Below are positions 8,393-17,377 of a stretch of 38,284 nucleotides of DNA, piece after piece. The position numbers and the translations under genes are program-made. The DNA lies in NCBI RefSeq assembly GCF_017368455.1, contig NZ_JAFNJU010000014.1:1-38284 (forward strand), read 5' to 3'. The stretch is from Proteiniclasticum aestuarii. Its GTDB lineage: Bacteria > Bacillota > Clostridia > Clostridiales > Clostridiaceae. Each line of letters opens with the position of its first letter. The first letter of the stretch is position 1. The notes beneath the pieces are model-generated. The model did not search any database. It was not told where the DNA came from and worked only from the letters and a program-made list of their open reading frames with translations.

Positions 8393-8437
8393 TAAAAAAC
8401 CCTCCAAATAATTCGTTCGACTTTTGTCGTTGCATTT

Positions 8438-8466
8438 ATTATATCTTTTTTACCGAAAAACCACAA
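8438..8466 (-). promoter_or_regulatory. promoter of bmpA-nupOPQ
   Basis: On the minus strand TTGTGG (8461-8466) and a perfect TATAAT (8438-8443) are 17 bp apart. The leader to the bmpA ATG is only about 40 nt, too short for a purine riboswitch. It contains a small GAC/GTC hairpin. Confidence 0.7.
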
Positions 8467-8567
8467 CTATTATTACTCTGCAAAGGGCTCATTGTACGTG
8501 TTTTTTCGCAATTTCCTGAATCTCAAGGCGATTCTTTGTGAGATTGTCACATCGTTTACAGTCACTT

Positions 8568-8611
8568 TAAAAGAACTGGCTTTCAATTCTCCTTGAAAAC
8601 CAGTTCTTTTA
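8568..8611. terminator. terminator of the moxR-trmL operon
   Basis: A 12-bp perfect outer stem (TAAAAGAACTGG with CCAGTTCTTTTA) contains an inner CTTTCAA/TTGAAA pair. Both sides supply T-runs, so it could work in both directions. It starts 26 bp after the trmL stop. Confidence 0.8.
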
Positions 8612-8636
8612 GTGGTTTATGCAATTTCTTCTTAAT

Positions 8637-9101
8637 TTATTTCATATGGGGATATCCGAGCTGTCTCAGGGCTTCATAGGCAACAATGGCTACTGTATTC
8701 GACAGATTGAGACTTCTGGTGCTGCTTTCTGCCATGGGTACGCGAAAGAGCTGCTCTCTGTTATCTTCCATGATATATTCGGGAAGACCACTGGATTCTC
8801 TGCCGAAGACAATGAAGACATCTTCTTCAAATACAATATCTGAATGACGCTTCACGCCCTTGGTGCTGGAAAAGTAGAATCTACTGTCCTTATACTTCTC
8901 TCTGAGTTCTTCATAACTTCCATATAGTGTCACATCCAGTTCATCCCAGTAGTCAAGGCCTGCTCTTGCCACCGTCTTGTCGCTTATGGAAAACCCCATG
9001 GGACCGATGAGATGAAGCTTCGCATTGGTCAGGACGCAGGTCCTTCCGATATTTCCGGTATTCTGGGGTATTTCAGGTCTGAAAAGAACGATATTGATCA
9101 T
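8637..9101 (-). CDS. trmL: tRNA (cytidine(34)-2'-O)-methyltransferase
   Basis: This is a SPOUT-fold enzyme of 154 residues, the usual minimal TrmL length, which uses S-adenosylmethionine to methylate the wobble ribose of tRNA-Leu. Visible family motifs are RPEIPQNTGNIGR at the N-terminus, LDYWDEL in the middle, and the knot-forming VFGRESSGLPE and RVPM...SLNLSNTVAIVAYE at the C-terminus. The start lies 3 bp after the HAD phosphatase stop codon, with GAGGGA upstream, so the two are cotranscribed. It is the last gene of a five-gene run starting at moxR. Confidence 0.92.
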   Translation of the reverse strand: MINIVLFRPEIPQNTGNIGRTCVLTNAKLHLIGPMGFSISDKTVARAGLDYWDELDVTLYGSYEELREKYKDSRFYFSSTKGVKRHSDIVFEEDVFIVFGRESSGLPEYIMEDNREQLFRVPMAESSTRSLNLSNTVAIVAYEALRQLGYPHMK

Positions 9102-9104
9102 CTT

Positions 9105-9938
9105 CTATCCCTCACTCAGCACTAGCTTTTCAATCATTTTCGCAACACCGTCATTGACGTTGGTATCGGTGACATATTCTGCCACATCCAGTACACTCTG
9201 CATGGCATTGCCCATGGCTACAGGCATCCCCACCACCTTCAGCATGGAAAGATCATTTTCACTGTCGCCTATGGCAATAATCTCATCAGGATGGATTCCT
9301 TTGGCCTTTGCCAGAGAAAGTACGCCTAACCCTTTATCCGCAAGATAGGACGTGAATTCCAGATTGTCAGTTCCGGAACTGACCACCTTGATTCTCTGAT
9401 TTGCTGAAATCTGGTCTCTGATGGCGGATATCCGTTCCGCTTTCGGAAAGACGATTCCCTTCTGTATGGCATTACCGGTTTCCTCGATGAGATGATTCAG
9501 TGTGAACTCCTCATTGAGATATTTGATGATGATTCTTCTGTTCTCCGGCAGAGTTTTCGCCAGAGCTTCATATCTGCCCACATAATCTCTGTATTCTGAA
9601 ACATACATGGTTCCATGATTGTACCAGTTGATTTTCGTATCATGCCCATCTAATACATTCTGAATAAGCAGCATATCCTCTGCGCTTAAATTCTCCTCAT
9701 AATAGACCCTGCTTCCGTCTCTTTCACTGACATAGGCACCATTGGATGAAACGATGGGATCGGTAAGCCCCAGTTCATCCGAGTACATCAGTGCACTTTT
9801 GTGCATTCTTCCTGTGCTGAGTGCAATAATCAGGCCTTTTTCCTTGGCCTTTCCGATGGCCTGTGCCACTCTCTCTGATACAGTCAGGTCCGGTCTTATG
9901 AGCGTCCCGTCTATATCGATGCAAATCATTTTATACAT
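9105..9938 (-). CDS. Cof-type HAD-superfamily phosphatase
   Basis: This 277-residue cytosolic hydrolase is of the HAD IIB (Cof/YidA) class, which dephosphorylates sugar phosphates, flavin phosphates or similar metabolites. The nucleophile motif DIDGTL is at the N-terminus, the threonine/serine motif is in ALSTGR, and the late GDSENDLSML holds the metal-binding aspartates. A large cap domain lies between. AAGGAG is 8 nt before the ATG at 9938. It sits between the transglutaminase gene (52 bp upstream) and trmL (3 bp downstream). The substrate cannot be predicted. Confidence 0.88.
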   Translation of the reverse strand: MYKMICIDIDGTLIRPDLTVSERVAQAIGKAKEKGLIIALSTGRMHKSALMYSDELGLTDPIVSSNGAYVSERDGSRVYYEENLSAEDMLLIQNVLDGHDTKINWYNHGTMYVSEYRDYVGRYEALAKTLPENRRIIIKYLNEEFTLNHLIEETGNAIQKGIVFPKAERISAIRDQISANQRIKVVSSGTDNLEFTSYLADKGLGVLSLAKAKGIHPDEIIAIGDSENDLSMLKVVGMPVAMGNAMQSVLDVAEYVTDTNVNDGVAKMIEKLVLSEG

Positions 9939-9989
9939 GTATCGTTCTCCTTACTTCTGGTTCTTGACTTCTTCTTCAATCTTAGCATA

Positions 9990-12170
9990 TCAGACAATGA
10001 ATTTTTTGATGAACGTGAAGACTGGTCCTCGGAATTCTCTTACGATACCGTATACATCATCGTATAGCTCCTGTCTTCTGCTGAATTCGCCTGTTTCTCC
10101 ACTATATTCTTCCCTGTATACTTCTTCCACAAGTTTCGTGTAGCTTTCCCTCAGTTCATCATCCCGGATGCGATCTGCCATCTCCAGATAGGTTTCTCCC
10201 TGTTTTCTGGAATAATACATGAAGCTCAGTCCGCGATTCACTTCCCTGAAGTATGGTTTCAGAGAGGAGCTCCTCATCATCTGATGGATTTTGTATTTTC
10301 TATACGCAACTCTCAATGCAAACAGAATGAGCAATGCTGAAATGACGCTGAGCATGATATTCCTTGAAACTCTTTCCTGTTTTTCTTCCGGCGTTTCTTC
10401 CACTTCGTCTTCAGGCTGAGGATTCAGAGGGTCTTCCTCTTCATCCACAGGTGTTTCAGGATTCTCCACAGGTTCTTCTCCTTCCGTCGGAGTTTCTTCC
10501 GGTCCTTCATTGAAAATCAGTTCTCTTGGGGTGCCTGTAGCGTCATAGATCTGCCAGATGTCATTTTCCTCATCGATGAGTACTTCTGTCCAGGCATGAG
10601 CATCGCTGTTTCTTACAATGAATCTGCCCCCATCTCTTTCGTCGGCCATTTTGAATCCTTCCACGTATCTTGTGGGGACTCCTGCGATACGCAGCATATT
10701 GGACAGAGCTGTACCGAAGTAGACGCAGTACCCTTCCGGATTCTCAAAAAGGAAATAGTCCACAAAATCTTCCCCTTCTGGAAGATCCCCCGGTTCCAGT
10801 GTATAGGTGTAATTGGTCTTCAGATAATCGGTCAGCGCCTGAGCCTTTTCCTGATTGCTCATGGTGGGTTCAATGATCTCAAACACCAGATCCATGGTTC
10901 TGGTGGTGATGGTATCTGAAATCTGAAGATATTCCTCGTAATTGGCAAGAAATGCCTCATCCCTTGCCGATGGGCTTGCCACTTCAGCAAGATACCCTCT
11001 CACCAGTTCTTCTTCGAAATAGGTGATGAAATAATCATTGGTCACCGTCTTGTTGCTGGTGAACACATCATACTTTTCATCATAGAACAGAAGCGCCAGG
11101 TTATTCGAGATGGCCATATCCCGTGTGTAGATGCTGTTGAAGAGATGGGAGGTCATCTCCTTTATGGGCCTGATCTCCAGGATGTTCAGTTCCTCGTTTC
11201 CTGCCACCTCTTCGTAATAGGATATTTTCTCCTCCACAATGCTGCCAGTCTCCAGGTAGTCTCTGAACTCCTTGGTCCACCTGTCTCCCAGATAGTTCAC
11301 CTTCACGCTGCCTCTGAGATAGATGGGGCCATCCCCCACCGCATGAAGCACCTCTTCTTCATTGATGATGATGTCACCGCCCAGTTTGCTCTCGGAATTG
11401 TTGTATCCGGACATGGAAATACTGAAGGGATCCTCAATATTTCTTCCGTTGATGGAGTTCTGAGTCACCACCTGGCCGTTGAAGAAATTCCAAAGCCTGT
11501 CTGAATAGATGCCCTTCTCCTCAATATCGATGAAGAAGGAAGCTAAGGTGATGATGAGCGTGAAAATCACACCCTGGAGCAGTCTCTTGTTCCGGTTGAC
11601 TTTCAGCACTTTCACTTCCCGATCGTAGAGGGTGCTTCGATAAAACAGTATGCTGAACGCCCAGATGGGCACAAAGAACCGGACATACTCATAGGAATTG
11701 TTGTAATAGTCCACAATCCAGAGGAAGAGCAGAAGCCCCATATCCAGAATGACCATATTATAAGGGAAGATATAAAGCGTTACTGAAAGAATCGCCGACC
11801 CCACCACCATCAGAAGCTTCATGGTGTTCAGAAAGTTCTCGAACTGGATGTCTTCCCCTTTCATGATGGCACTGTTGATGATGCTGATATCTTCCGGAAT
11901 CGCACCGACATCAATGGTCTTCACCCGATAATAAAGGATATAGATACTGACTAGTATGACAAAGAAGAAGCCCAGTCTGTACCAGATATTTTCTCCTTTC
12001 AGCATGCCGATCAGGCCTAATACGATTGTAATAGGCAGTATCGCATAGATCCAGATTTCTCCGTACTGGAATCCCTGGATATAATAGGCGCTTTCCATAA
12101 CCATGGCCATGATGATCATGTTGATGAAGACCATGACCAGGGGTATCACCAGATTTTTCATTTTACTCAT
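9990..12170 (-). CDS. membrane transglutaminase-like protease/transferase (TgpA-like)
   Basis: This 726-residue protein has an N-terminal block of about six membrane helices (roughly 1-215), an extracellular domain, a transglutaminase-like core and a late membrane helix (near 600-625) with a cytosolic tail resembling DUF4129. The catalytic triad is visible as Cys482 (EGYCVYFGTALSNML), His525 (SDAHAWTEV) and Asp543 (IYDATGTP). A long acidic, proline-rich linker follows the core. A GTG at 12179 would add three residues, but AGGTGA precedes the ATG at 12170. The start overlaps the end of the DUF58 gene. With MoxR and DUF58 it forms a widely conserved trio; its target is unknown. Confidence 0.88.
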   Translation of the reverse strand: MSKMKNLVIPLVMVFINMIIMAMVMESAYYIQGFQYGEIWIYAILPITIVLGLIGMLKGENIWYRLGFFFVILVSIYILYYRVKTIDVGAIPEDISIINSAIMKGEDIQFENFLNTMKLLMVVGSAILSVTLYIFPYNMVILDMGLLLFLWIVDYYNNSYEYVRFFVPIWAFSILFYRSTLYDREVKVLKVNRNKRLLQGVIFTLIITLASFFIDIEEKGIYSDRLWNFFNGQVVTQNSINGRNIEDPFSISMSGYNNSESKLGGDIIINEEEVLHAVGDGPIYLRGSVKVNYLGDRWTKEFRDYLETGSIVEEKISYYEEVAGNEELNILEIRPIKEMTSHLFNSIYTRDMAISNNLALLFYDEKYDVFTSNKTVTNDYFITYFEEELVRGYLAEVASPSARDEAFLANYEEYLQISDTITTRTMDLVFEIIEPTMSNQEKAQALTDYLKTNYTYTLEPGDLPEGEDFVDYFLFENPEGYCVYFGTALSNMLRIAGVPTRYVEGFKMADERDGGRFIVRNSDAHAWTEVLIDEENDIWQIYDATGTPRELIFNEGPEETPTEGEEPVENPETPVDEEEDPLNPQPEDEVEETPEEKQERVSRNIMLSVISALLILFALRVAYRKYKIHQMMRSSSLKPYFREVNRGLSFMYYSRKQGETYLEMADRIRDDELRESYTKLVEEVYREEYSGETGEFSRRQELYDDVYGIVREFRGPVFTFIKKFIV

Positions 12171-12171
12171 A

Positions 12172-13275
12172 TCATTCACCTATATATTTCAGAGAAACAC
12201 CCTCATACTCAGACTCTCTACTTCTTTCATCCTCCACTGCAAACCAGGTGATCCTGTTATAGCGGTCCTTCATTTTCATGACCACTTTCATGAGATTGGG
12301 ATTGCGGTTTCCTGTAAAGAGAATGATGGAGGAAGCCCCCTGAAACACCTCTGTCTTTTCGCTCATGAAGTCCTGCATGGGTTTGGTTCCACTACTGTCA
12401 TGCTCCACCATGAACTCCACCAGGGCATCATGCTGCTGCATTCTTCTCATATCGAATTCTTTGCGCTCCAGGCCATTGATGATCACCTTGTGTTCTTTTC
12501 CTTCCTTAAGCAGAAGATGCGACACTGCCAGAGCTTCTGCGATGAGCATTTCTTCCTTCGCGCCATCATCATCCAGCTTGTAGATGTCTTCATTCATATC
12601 AATGACAAGCAGGTAGTCTATGCCCTTGGTCTGTTCGCCAAGCCTCACATAGAGCTCCCCATGCTTCGCTGAAACTTTCCAGTTGATTCTCTTCAGACTG
12701 TCCCCAGTCTGATATCTTCTCATTTCCTTGGTCATATAGGGATCCTCCACGGAGGAGGAGGACTGACGGATGCCTTCGTTACCAACCCCTACTTCAAACT
12801 CCATGGGTTTCAGGATTCTTGTCTTCGGATAGACCCGAACGCTTTCCTTCAGCAGAGCTTTTCTGATGGTGAAGATATTGAAGTAGTCCCTGATTTCAAT
12901 ACTCAGATGACTGAATTCATAAACCCCTCTTTTGGGAAAGTAGAAATTGAAGATCACCTGAGATTTGCTTCTGCCGTTGACACTTCTCGTTTCGATTTCC
13001 GCATAGTCATTGACTGCGGTCACAAAGGAAAGAAAGATTCGCGAGTCATTGAAGATCTGGAGATTCAGCTTTGCTGTCTCAAAGACCTCATAGTGCTCCT
13101 TCATGGCCGACAGCTTTCCGTAGACCTTGAAAGAGAATAGAAGAATCGTCAGAAGGGCAAGAATGAACATGCTGAGGAAAATGAAATAGAGGGATGTGAA
13201 CACAATCCCCCCGATGGTATAGTAAAGAACAATGGAAATGAGAAACCCGAAGATGAATCTGTAATCTATTCTCAT
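12172..13275 (-). CDS. DUF58 domain protein
   Basis: This 367-residue protein begins with two closely spaced membrane helices (about 8-50) and then a cytosolic part with the DUF58 hallmark RRYQTGDSLKRINWKVSAKH followed by LYVRLGE. The C-terminal part resembles a von Willebrand A fold (LLVIDMNEDIY). Proteins of this family accompany MoxR ATPases and are thought to act in assembly or activation of surface complexes. Its stop overlaps the ribosome-binding site and start of the transglutaminase gene, and it begins 2 bp after moxR ends, which points to one functional unit. Confidence 0.88.
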   Translation of the reverse strand: MRIDYRFIFGFLISIVLYYTIGGIVFTSLYFIFLSMFILALLTILLFSFKVYGKLSAMKEHYEVFETAKLNLQIFNDSRIFLSFVTAVNDYAEIETRSVNGRSKSQVIFNFYFPKRGVYEFSHLSIEIRDYFNIFTIRKALLKESVRVYPKTRILKPMEFEVGVGNEGIRQSSSSVEDPYMTKEMRRYQTGDSLKRINWKVSAKHGELYVRLGEQTKGIDYLLVIDMNEDIYKLDDDGAKEEMLIAEALAVSHLLLKEGKEHKVIINGLERKEFDMRRMQQHDALVEFMVEHDSSGTKPMQDFMSEKTEVFQGASSIILFTGNRNPNLMKVVMKMKDRYNRITWFAVEDERSRESEYEGVSLKYIGE

Positions 13276-13277
13276 GG

Positions 13278-14210
13278 CTAATCATCCATTCTAGGCGGCT
13301 CTACCGTGGAAATCATCACCTGGAGCGCTTCATAGGCATTGCTTCCCTGACCTCTTGCATAGGAGGAGAGAATCAGTCTGTGCGCAAGAACCATGCCGGC
13401 GTTTTCCTTCACATCTTCCGGAATCACATAACTTCTCCCTTTCATAAGTGCCGTAGCCTGGCTCACTCTCATGAGGGCGATGGATGCTCTTGGACTGGCG
13501 CCCAGTGTGAACAGCTTGCTTTCTCTGGTCTCCTTGACGATATCAACAATATATTTATAGATTTCTTCTGAAACCTTCACCTGTTTTGTCTTCTGCTGAA
13601 GCATCAGCACATCTTCCACCGATGCCACGGGACTGATCTTTTCTATGGGAATCTCTTCTCTGAAATTTCTTAGAATACTCACCTCATCCGTCTGAGAAGG
13701 ATATCCGATCTTGATTCTCATCATGAAACGGTCCAGCTGAGCTTCCGGAAGATTAAAGGTTCCCTCGTACTCGATGGGATTCTGTGTAGCCATGACAAAG
13801 AAAGGCATCTCAAGCCTGTAGCTCTGAGTCCCTTCTGAAACCTGGAACTCCTCCATGACTTCCAGAAGCGCTGCCTGGGTCTTCGGTGAGGTTCTGTTGA
13901 TTTCATCAGCCAGAACAATATTGGCGAAAACCGGACCTTTTCTGAATTCAAAACTCATATCCCGCTGATTGTAGATGGAGACACCAAGAATATCCGATGG
14001 AAGCAGATCCGGTGTGAACTGTATTCTGGAATAGGACAGATTAAGACTTTTGGCAAGGGCTTTCACCAGGGTCGTCTTTCCGATGCCTGGTATGTCTTCA
14101 ATGAGAATGTGACCCCCTGCCAGAATGCCCTTGAGAATATTCTTCACGACGCTGTTCTTGCCGATGATGACTTTTTCAATGTTCTCTTCAATTTTTCTTA
14201 CATATTCCAT
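13278..14210 (-). CDS. MoxR-family AAA+ ATPase
   Basis: This cytosolic ATPase of 310 residues has the AAA_3 architecture. Walker A is EDIPGIGKTTLVKAL, Walker B is VLADEINRTSPKTQAALLEVMEE, sensor 1 is FVMATQNPIEYEG, and the C-terminal lid carries GASPRASIALMR. An ATG at 14234 is possible, but AAGGAG lies 9 nt before the ATG at 14210, so the shorter form is preferred. MoxR proteins act as chaperone-like activators, usually with DUF58 and transglutaminase partners, exactly as found downstream. It is the first gene of the operon; no convincing -35/-10 pair was found upstream. Confidence 0.92.
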   Translation of the reverse strand: MEYVRKIEENIEKVIIGKNSVVKNILKGILAGGHILIEDIPGIGKTTLVKALAKSLNLSYSRIQFTPDLLPSDILGVSIYNQRDMSFEFRKGPVFANIVLADEINRTSPKTQAALLEVMEEFQVSEGTQSYRLEMPFFVMATQNPIEYEGTFNLPEAQLDRFMMRIKIGYPSQTDEVSILRNFREEIPIEKISPVASVEDVLMLQQKTKQVKVSEEIYKYIVDIVKETRESKLFTLGASPRASIALMRVSQATALMKGRSYVIPEDVKENAGMVLAHRLILSSYARGQGSNAYEALQVMISTVEPPRMDD

Positions 14211-14335
14211 AGCTTCAAACTCCTTCTGCTCCATTTATCTGTTTCAGCTGCCCTGTCTGCTCTTATCTAGAATTATTTTAACATATACCCATCCAGGAGA
14301 ATATGAATTTACCGTTATATCTCTCTATGTAGTGA

Positions 14336-14364
14336 AAATGGACTCACCATAGGTGAATCCATTT
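14336..14364. terminator. hairpin downstream of the vanW-family gene
   Basis: A 13-bp stem (AAATGGACTCACC with GGTGAATCCATTT, one G-T pair) has a 3-nt loop and a moderate T-run on the minus strand. It lies 30 bp after the stop of the VanW/G5 gene and is its probable terminator. Confidence 0.7.
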
Positions 14365-14393
14365 CTGTTTACTGCTTCTTATGCGTCGGAATC

Positions 14394-15917
14394 CTAATTA
14401 TCGCCTTCTTCTACTGGTGGTTCCACCGGATTTTCAACTGGTGGCTCCACTGGTGTTGGTTGTGGCTCCGGCTTTGGTTCTTCCGGCTTTGGTTTCGTGC
14501 CCACCAGGACCACCTTGTCCACCTTCTTGTAGCTGTCCTGGGAGATCAGTTCCGTCTTCACGACCTTGCCGTCCTTGATGGTCTGCTTGTAGGTTTTTGA
14601 CGTATAACCCGTTACAGGCTTGAACTCGATTTCCGTTTCACCCACAAACATGGTGGGATCTTCCTTTTCTATGCTCTTCGGCTGGATGACAGAGGTGGTT
14701 TCACTGAAGATCTTATAGGTATATCCACCCATATCCGCCTTATGTCCATAGACAGCCACTGTAAGATTCCTGTCATCACCGTAGGCATAAATGTATACGG
14801 GATTCTCATAGGTATTGGTGAACTGAAGATCCAGATAGGGACCATAAACCACAGCATCCATTCCTGGCTTCAGGTAGGATACGGCCATGGAATGGTTTCT
14901 TCTCTGCGCGATTTCAAGATTGCTGTGAAGCGCTGCCTGATAAAGTGTGCTGGATACCTGACAGAGTCCTCCGCCGATGCCCTCTTCCACCTTATTGCCT
15001 ATGTAGACGCCTGCACTTCTGAATCCTGCCGCTGCCGTGACAGGACCGACTTCCTGATTGTAGCTGAAGGTCTCACCTGGCATGATGACCGCTCCGTTGA
15101 TCTTGGAAGCGGCAAAGCCTACATTGTACTTTCTCCCTGCTGCGGAAGAAGCATAGTTTGTAGTGTAGACGGACAGCTGACTGTCGATCTTCGCCAGAGC
15201 TTCTGTGGTGATCTTAGGCTGGGATACCACGATATCCGCTTGAACCACCTGGTCCGGATTGAGTTCATCAATGGCTTTCTTCAGATCTTTCATGAGTTTG
15301 TCCTCATCCACCACACGCCCCTCCGCGTGTTCTCCGATGATGAATTCTCCGCCGCTTCTCTTGATTGTCGCATTCTTCGCTTCCTGATTCACTTCACTGG
15401 TGACTTTCTTGACGAATTCAGCGATTTTTTCTTCATTGTGTCCGAAGGAAAGGCTCAGTTCCTCTTCCGATGGTCTGCTGATTCTGGTCAGCTTTTCCTC
15501 GTCGGGTAGACTCTTGCCCAGTTTTACAGCTTCCTCTGCTAGCGTAGCAGAATCCACTTCAATTTCAAGTTCTGCAAGAGTCAGTGGAAACATCTGGTCC
15601 TTTGCGCTCACCGTGAGCTGATGCTCTTTGAGCTTTTCCGACACGTCCGTATCCAGAATGATTCTGGCTTCTTCTCTGGTCTTTCCGGATAGATCCGTTC
15701 CCATGACGGAAACACCTGGATAGACTTTGTCGCTCCATGCCTCTATGATTTTCCGGTCCTGCTCCTGCTGAATGATTTCAGCCTGGGCTATTGCTTCTGA
15801 AACAATGGACTCTGCCAGCTGTTTCTCTTTTTCCACTGCATATCCTCTGTAGGTGATGGCACCTGCACCGGATAACGCAATGGTAAGAATGATTGCGATG
15901 ATTGTTTTTCTCTTCAT
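14394..15917 (-). CDS. VanW/YoaR-family cell-wall protein with G5 domain
   Basis: This 507-residue extracytoplasmic protein has an N-terminal membrane anchor (about 5-25). Next comes a putative peptidoglycan-binding region (YPGVSVMGTDLSGKT and a second similar repeat). The VanW core (ASKINGAVIMPGETFSYN through GIGGGLCQVSSTLYQAAL and RRNHSMAVSY) follows, then a G5 domain (about 415-465, EFKPVTGYTSKTY...) and a proline- and glutamate-rich C-terminal tail. Despite the name, most VanW-domain proteins are unrelated to vancomycin resistance and probably act at the cell wall. The D-Ala-D-Ala ligase gene is 1.5 kb away and not cotranscribed. No strong Shine-Dalgarno is seen; a palindrome sits just upstream. 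Confidence 0.85.
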   Translation of the reverse strand: MKRKTIIAIILTIALSGAGAITYRGYAVEKEKQLAESIVSEAIAQAEIIQQEQDRKIIEAWSDKVYPGVSVMGTDLSGKTREEARIILDTDVSEKLKEHQLTVSAKDQMFPLTLAELEIEVDSATLAEEAVKLGKSLPDEEKLTRISRPSEEELSLSFGHNEEKIAEFVKKVTSEVNQEAKNATIKRSGGEFIIGEHAEGRVVDEDKLMKDLKKAIDELNPDQVVQADIVVSQPKITTEALAKIDSQLSVYTTNYASSAAGRKYNVGFAASKINGAVIMPGETFSYNQEVGPVTAAAGFRSAGVYIGNKVEEGIGGGLCQVSSTLYQAALHSNLEIAQRRNHSMAVSYLKPGMDAVVYGPYLDLQFTNTYENPVYIYAYGDDRNLTVAVYGHKADMGGYTYKIFSETTSVIQPKSIEKEDPTMFVGETEIEFKPVTGYTSKTYKQTIKDGKVVKTELISQDSYKKVDKVVLVGTKPKPEEPKPEPQPTPVEPPVENPVEPPVEEGDN

Positions 15918-15924
15918 ATTGTCC

Positions 15925-15939
15925 GGTAATTAAATTACC
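15925..15939. repeat. 15-bp palindrome upstream of the VanW-family gene
   Basis: GGTAATT-A-AATTACC is a perfect 7-1-7 palindrome whose centre lies 15 bp before the ATG, where a ribosome-binding site would be expected. It could be an operator or a hairpin that controls translation. On the minus strand GGGAGGG lies just upstream of it, too far from the ATG unless the hairpin folds and brings it closer. Confidence 0.5.
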
Positions 15940-15990
15940 CTGCCCTCCCATATCTATTGCGTTTGTAAATTCAGTCTATTCAACATAAGT

Positions 15991-15999
15991 ATTATAACA
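15991..15999 (-). promoter_or_regulatory. probable extended -10 promoter of the VanW-family gene
   Basis: The minus strand reads TGT-TATAAT, an extended -10 element with a perfect hexamer (15991-15996). No good -35 box is found. The remaining intergenic DNA (16000-16260) between this gene and the divergent M42 peptidase gene is AT-rich, and I see no ORF or stable structure in it. Confidence 0.4.
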
Positions 16000-16268
16000 T
16001 GAGATATCCTGCAAAATCTCACAAATATGTTACAAAGAACGATGTTCATGATCACATTTGCCATGAGACTCAGTTAATAATCATTATCCAGTCCATCATA
16101 CTTGAAAATTTCTGGAAGGGCAATGAAGATTGCGAAAATTAACAATTTCAGTTTCAGTTTCTGGATTTCATTTTTTCACGTGGGATCCAGAGGAAGAAAC
16201 ACAATACATTCTATACATCGATCTGATTTTACGATACTATGAAAACAGATTATTGAAGGAGGTAAGCT

Positions 16269-17294
16269 ATGTCATTTGAACAGAACATAAGCAAGACACT
16301 TACAGAGCTCATCGAGATTCACAGTCCCACCGGGTATCACCAGGAAGTCATGGCGTACATCAGGAAGGAACTGGATGAATCAGGCATCTCCTACAAGGAA
16401 ACCGTCAAAGGTGCCATTTTAGCCACCATAAAGGGGGAAAGTGAAGAAGGAAGACTCTTTTCCGCCCATGTGGATACGCTGGGTGCCATGGTGAAATCCA
16501 TAAAAGGGAAAGGAAGCCTCGAGTTCATGCTGCTGGGCGGTTACATGTACAACACACTGGAATCAGAGAACTGCTGGATCAGAACCTCTCAGGGAAAACT
16601 CATCAGCGGAACGGTCCAGACAAATAAGCCTTCCGTCCACATCGATGGAGGAGATGCGCGCTCTCTGGAAAGAAAACAGCAGACCATGGAAGTGATCATC
16701 GACGAGAAGGTCCACAGTGTCGATGATGTCAAGGCCTTGGGCATCAGTGTCGGAGATTTCATCTTCATAGAACCCAAACTGAGAATTCTTCCAAACGGGT
16801 TCATCAAATCCAGATATCTTGATGACAAGGCCAGTGTATCCATCCTGCTGGAGGCCATGAAGACCCTGAAGAAGGAAAAGCTCCATAAGACCCTTCATTT
16901 CTTCATCTCCAACTACGAAGAAGTCGGCCATGGTGCCAAGGCTGCTCTGCCGGAAAACCTCACGGAATTCATCGCGGTGGATATGGGGGCTCCAGGAAAC
17001 GATCAGAACAGTTCGGAATATAAAGTGAACATCTGCGCCAAGGACAGTTCCGGTCCCTACGACTACGAAATGAGAAGAAGCCTGGAGATGCTCTGTGAAG
17101 AAGAGAACATTCCTTATGCCACAGACATCTATCCCTTCTACGGTTCCGACGCTTCCGCGGCACTTGGTGCCGGTTATGACATCAGAACCGCACTCATCGG
17201 ACCAGGCGTATTCGCCTCCCACGGCTATGAGAGAACCCATATGGAATCCATGAAAGCCACCTTTGACCTCATCGTCAGTTATGCGAAGAAATAG
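16269..17294 (+). CDS. M42-family metallopeptidase (glutamyl/deblocking aminopeptidase type)
   Basis: This 341-residue cytosolic dinuclear metalloaminopeptidase belongs to the M42 family (FrvX/YsdC, PepA type). Metal and catalytic residues are visible as His67 and Asp69 (SAHVDTLG), Asp185 (RYLDDKAS), Glu217 and Glu218 (NYEEVGHG), Asp238 (AVDMGAP) and His324 (SHGYERTH). M42 enzymes form large tetrahedral complexes that trim peptides from the N-terminus. The start has an excellent GGAGG site 8 nt upstream. It is a monocistronic plus-strand gene flanked by minus-strand genes and ended by a strong terminator. Confidence 0.92.
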   Translation: MSFEQNISKTLTELIEIHSPTGYHQEVMAYIRKELDESGISYKETVKGAILATIKGESEEGRLFSAHVDTLGAMVKSIKGKGSLEFMLLGGYMYNTLESENCWIRTSQGKLISGTVQTNKPSVHIDGGDARSLERKQQTMEVIIDEKVHSVDDVKALGISVGDFIFIEPKLRILPNGFIKSRYLDDKASVSILLEAMKTLKKEKLHKTLHFFISNYEEVGHGAKAALPENLTEFIAVDMGAPGNDQNSSEYKVNICAKDSSGPYDYEMRRSLEMLCEEENIPYATDIYPFYGSDASAALGAGYDIRTALIGPGVFASHGYERTHMESMKATFDLIVSYAKK

Positions 17295-17322
17295 AGAATG
17301 TAGGTAATATGGCAATAGAAAA

Positions 17323-17367
17323 GGGCGGTGTCTCCTGTACGCATCAGGGTCGACACCGCTTCTTTTT
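17323..17367 (+). terminator. terminator between the M42 peptidase and ddl
   Basis: GCGGTGTC (17325-17332) pairs with GACACCGC (17352-17359) around a 19-nt loop, followed by TTCTTTTTCTT. It serves the plus-strand peptidase gene. It may also end the convergent ddl transcript, whose stop is at 17378. Confidence 0.75.
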
Positions 17368-17377
17368 CTTGCTTTCT

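Noticed and set aside
8393..8480. possible purine riboswitch before bmpA
   Set aside because: The leader between promoter and start is only about 40 nt and lacks the conserved purine-aptamer core.
14742..15509. 255-residue plus-strand ORF
   Set aside because: It is antisense to the VanW/G5 gene, whose domains are unmistakable; no start signal is seen.
16563..17315. 250-residue minus-strand ORF
   Set aside because: It is antisense to the M42 peptidase gene with all catalytic residues present; the mirrored protein is unlike any family I know.
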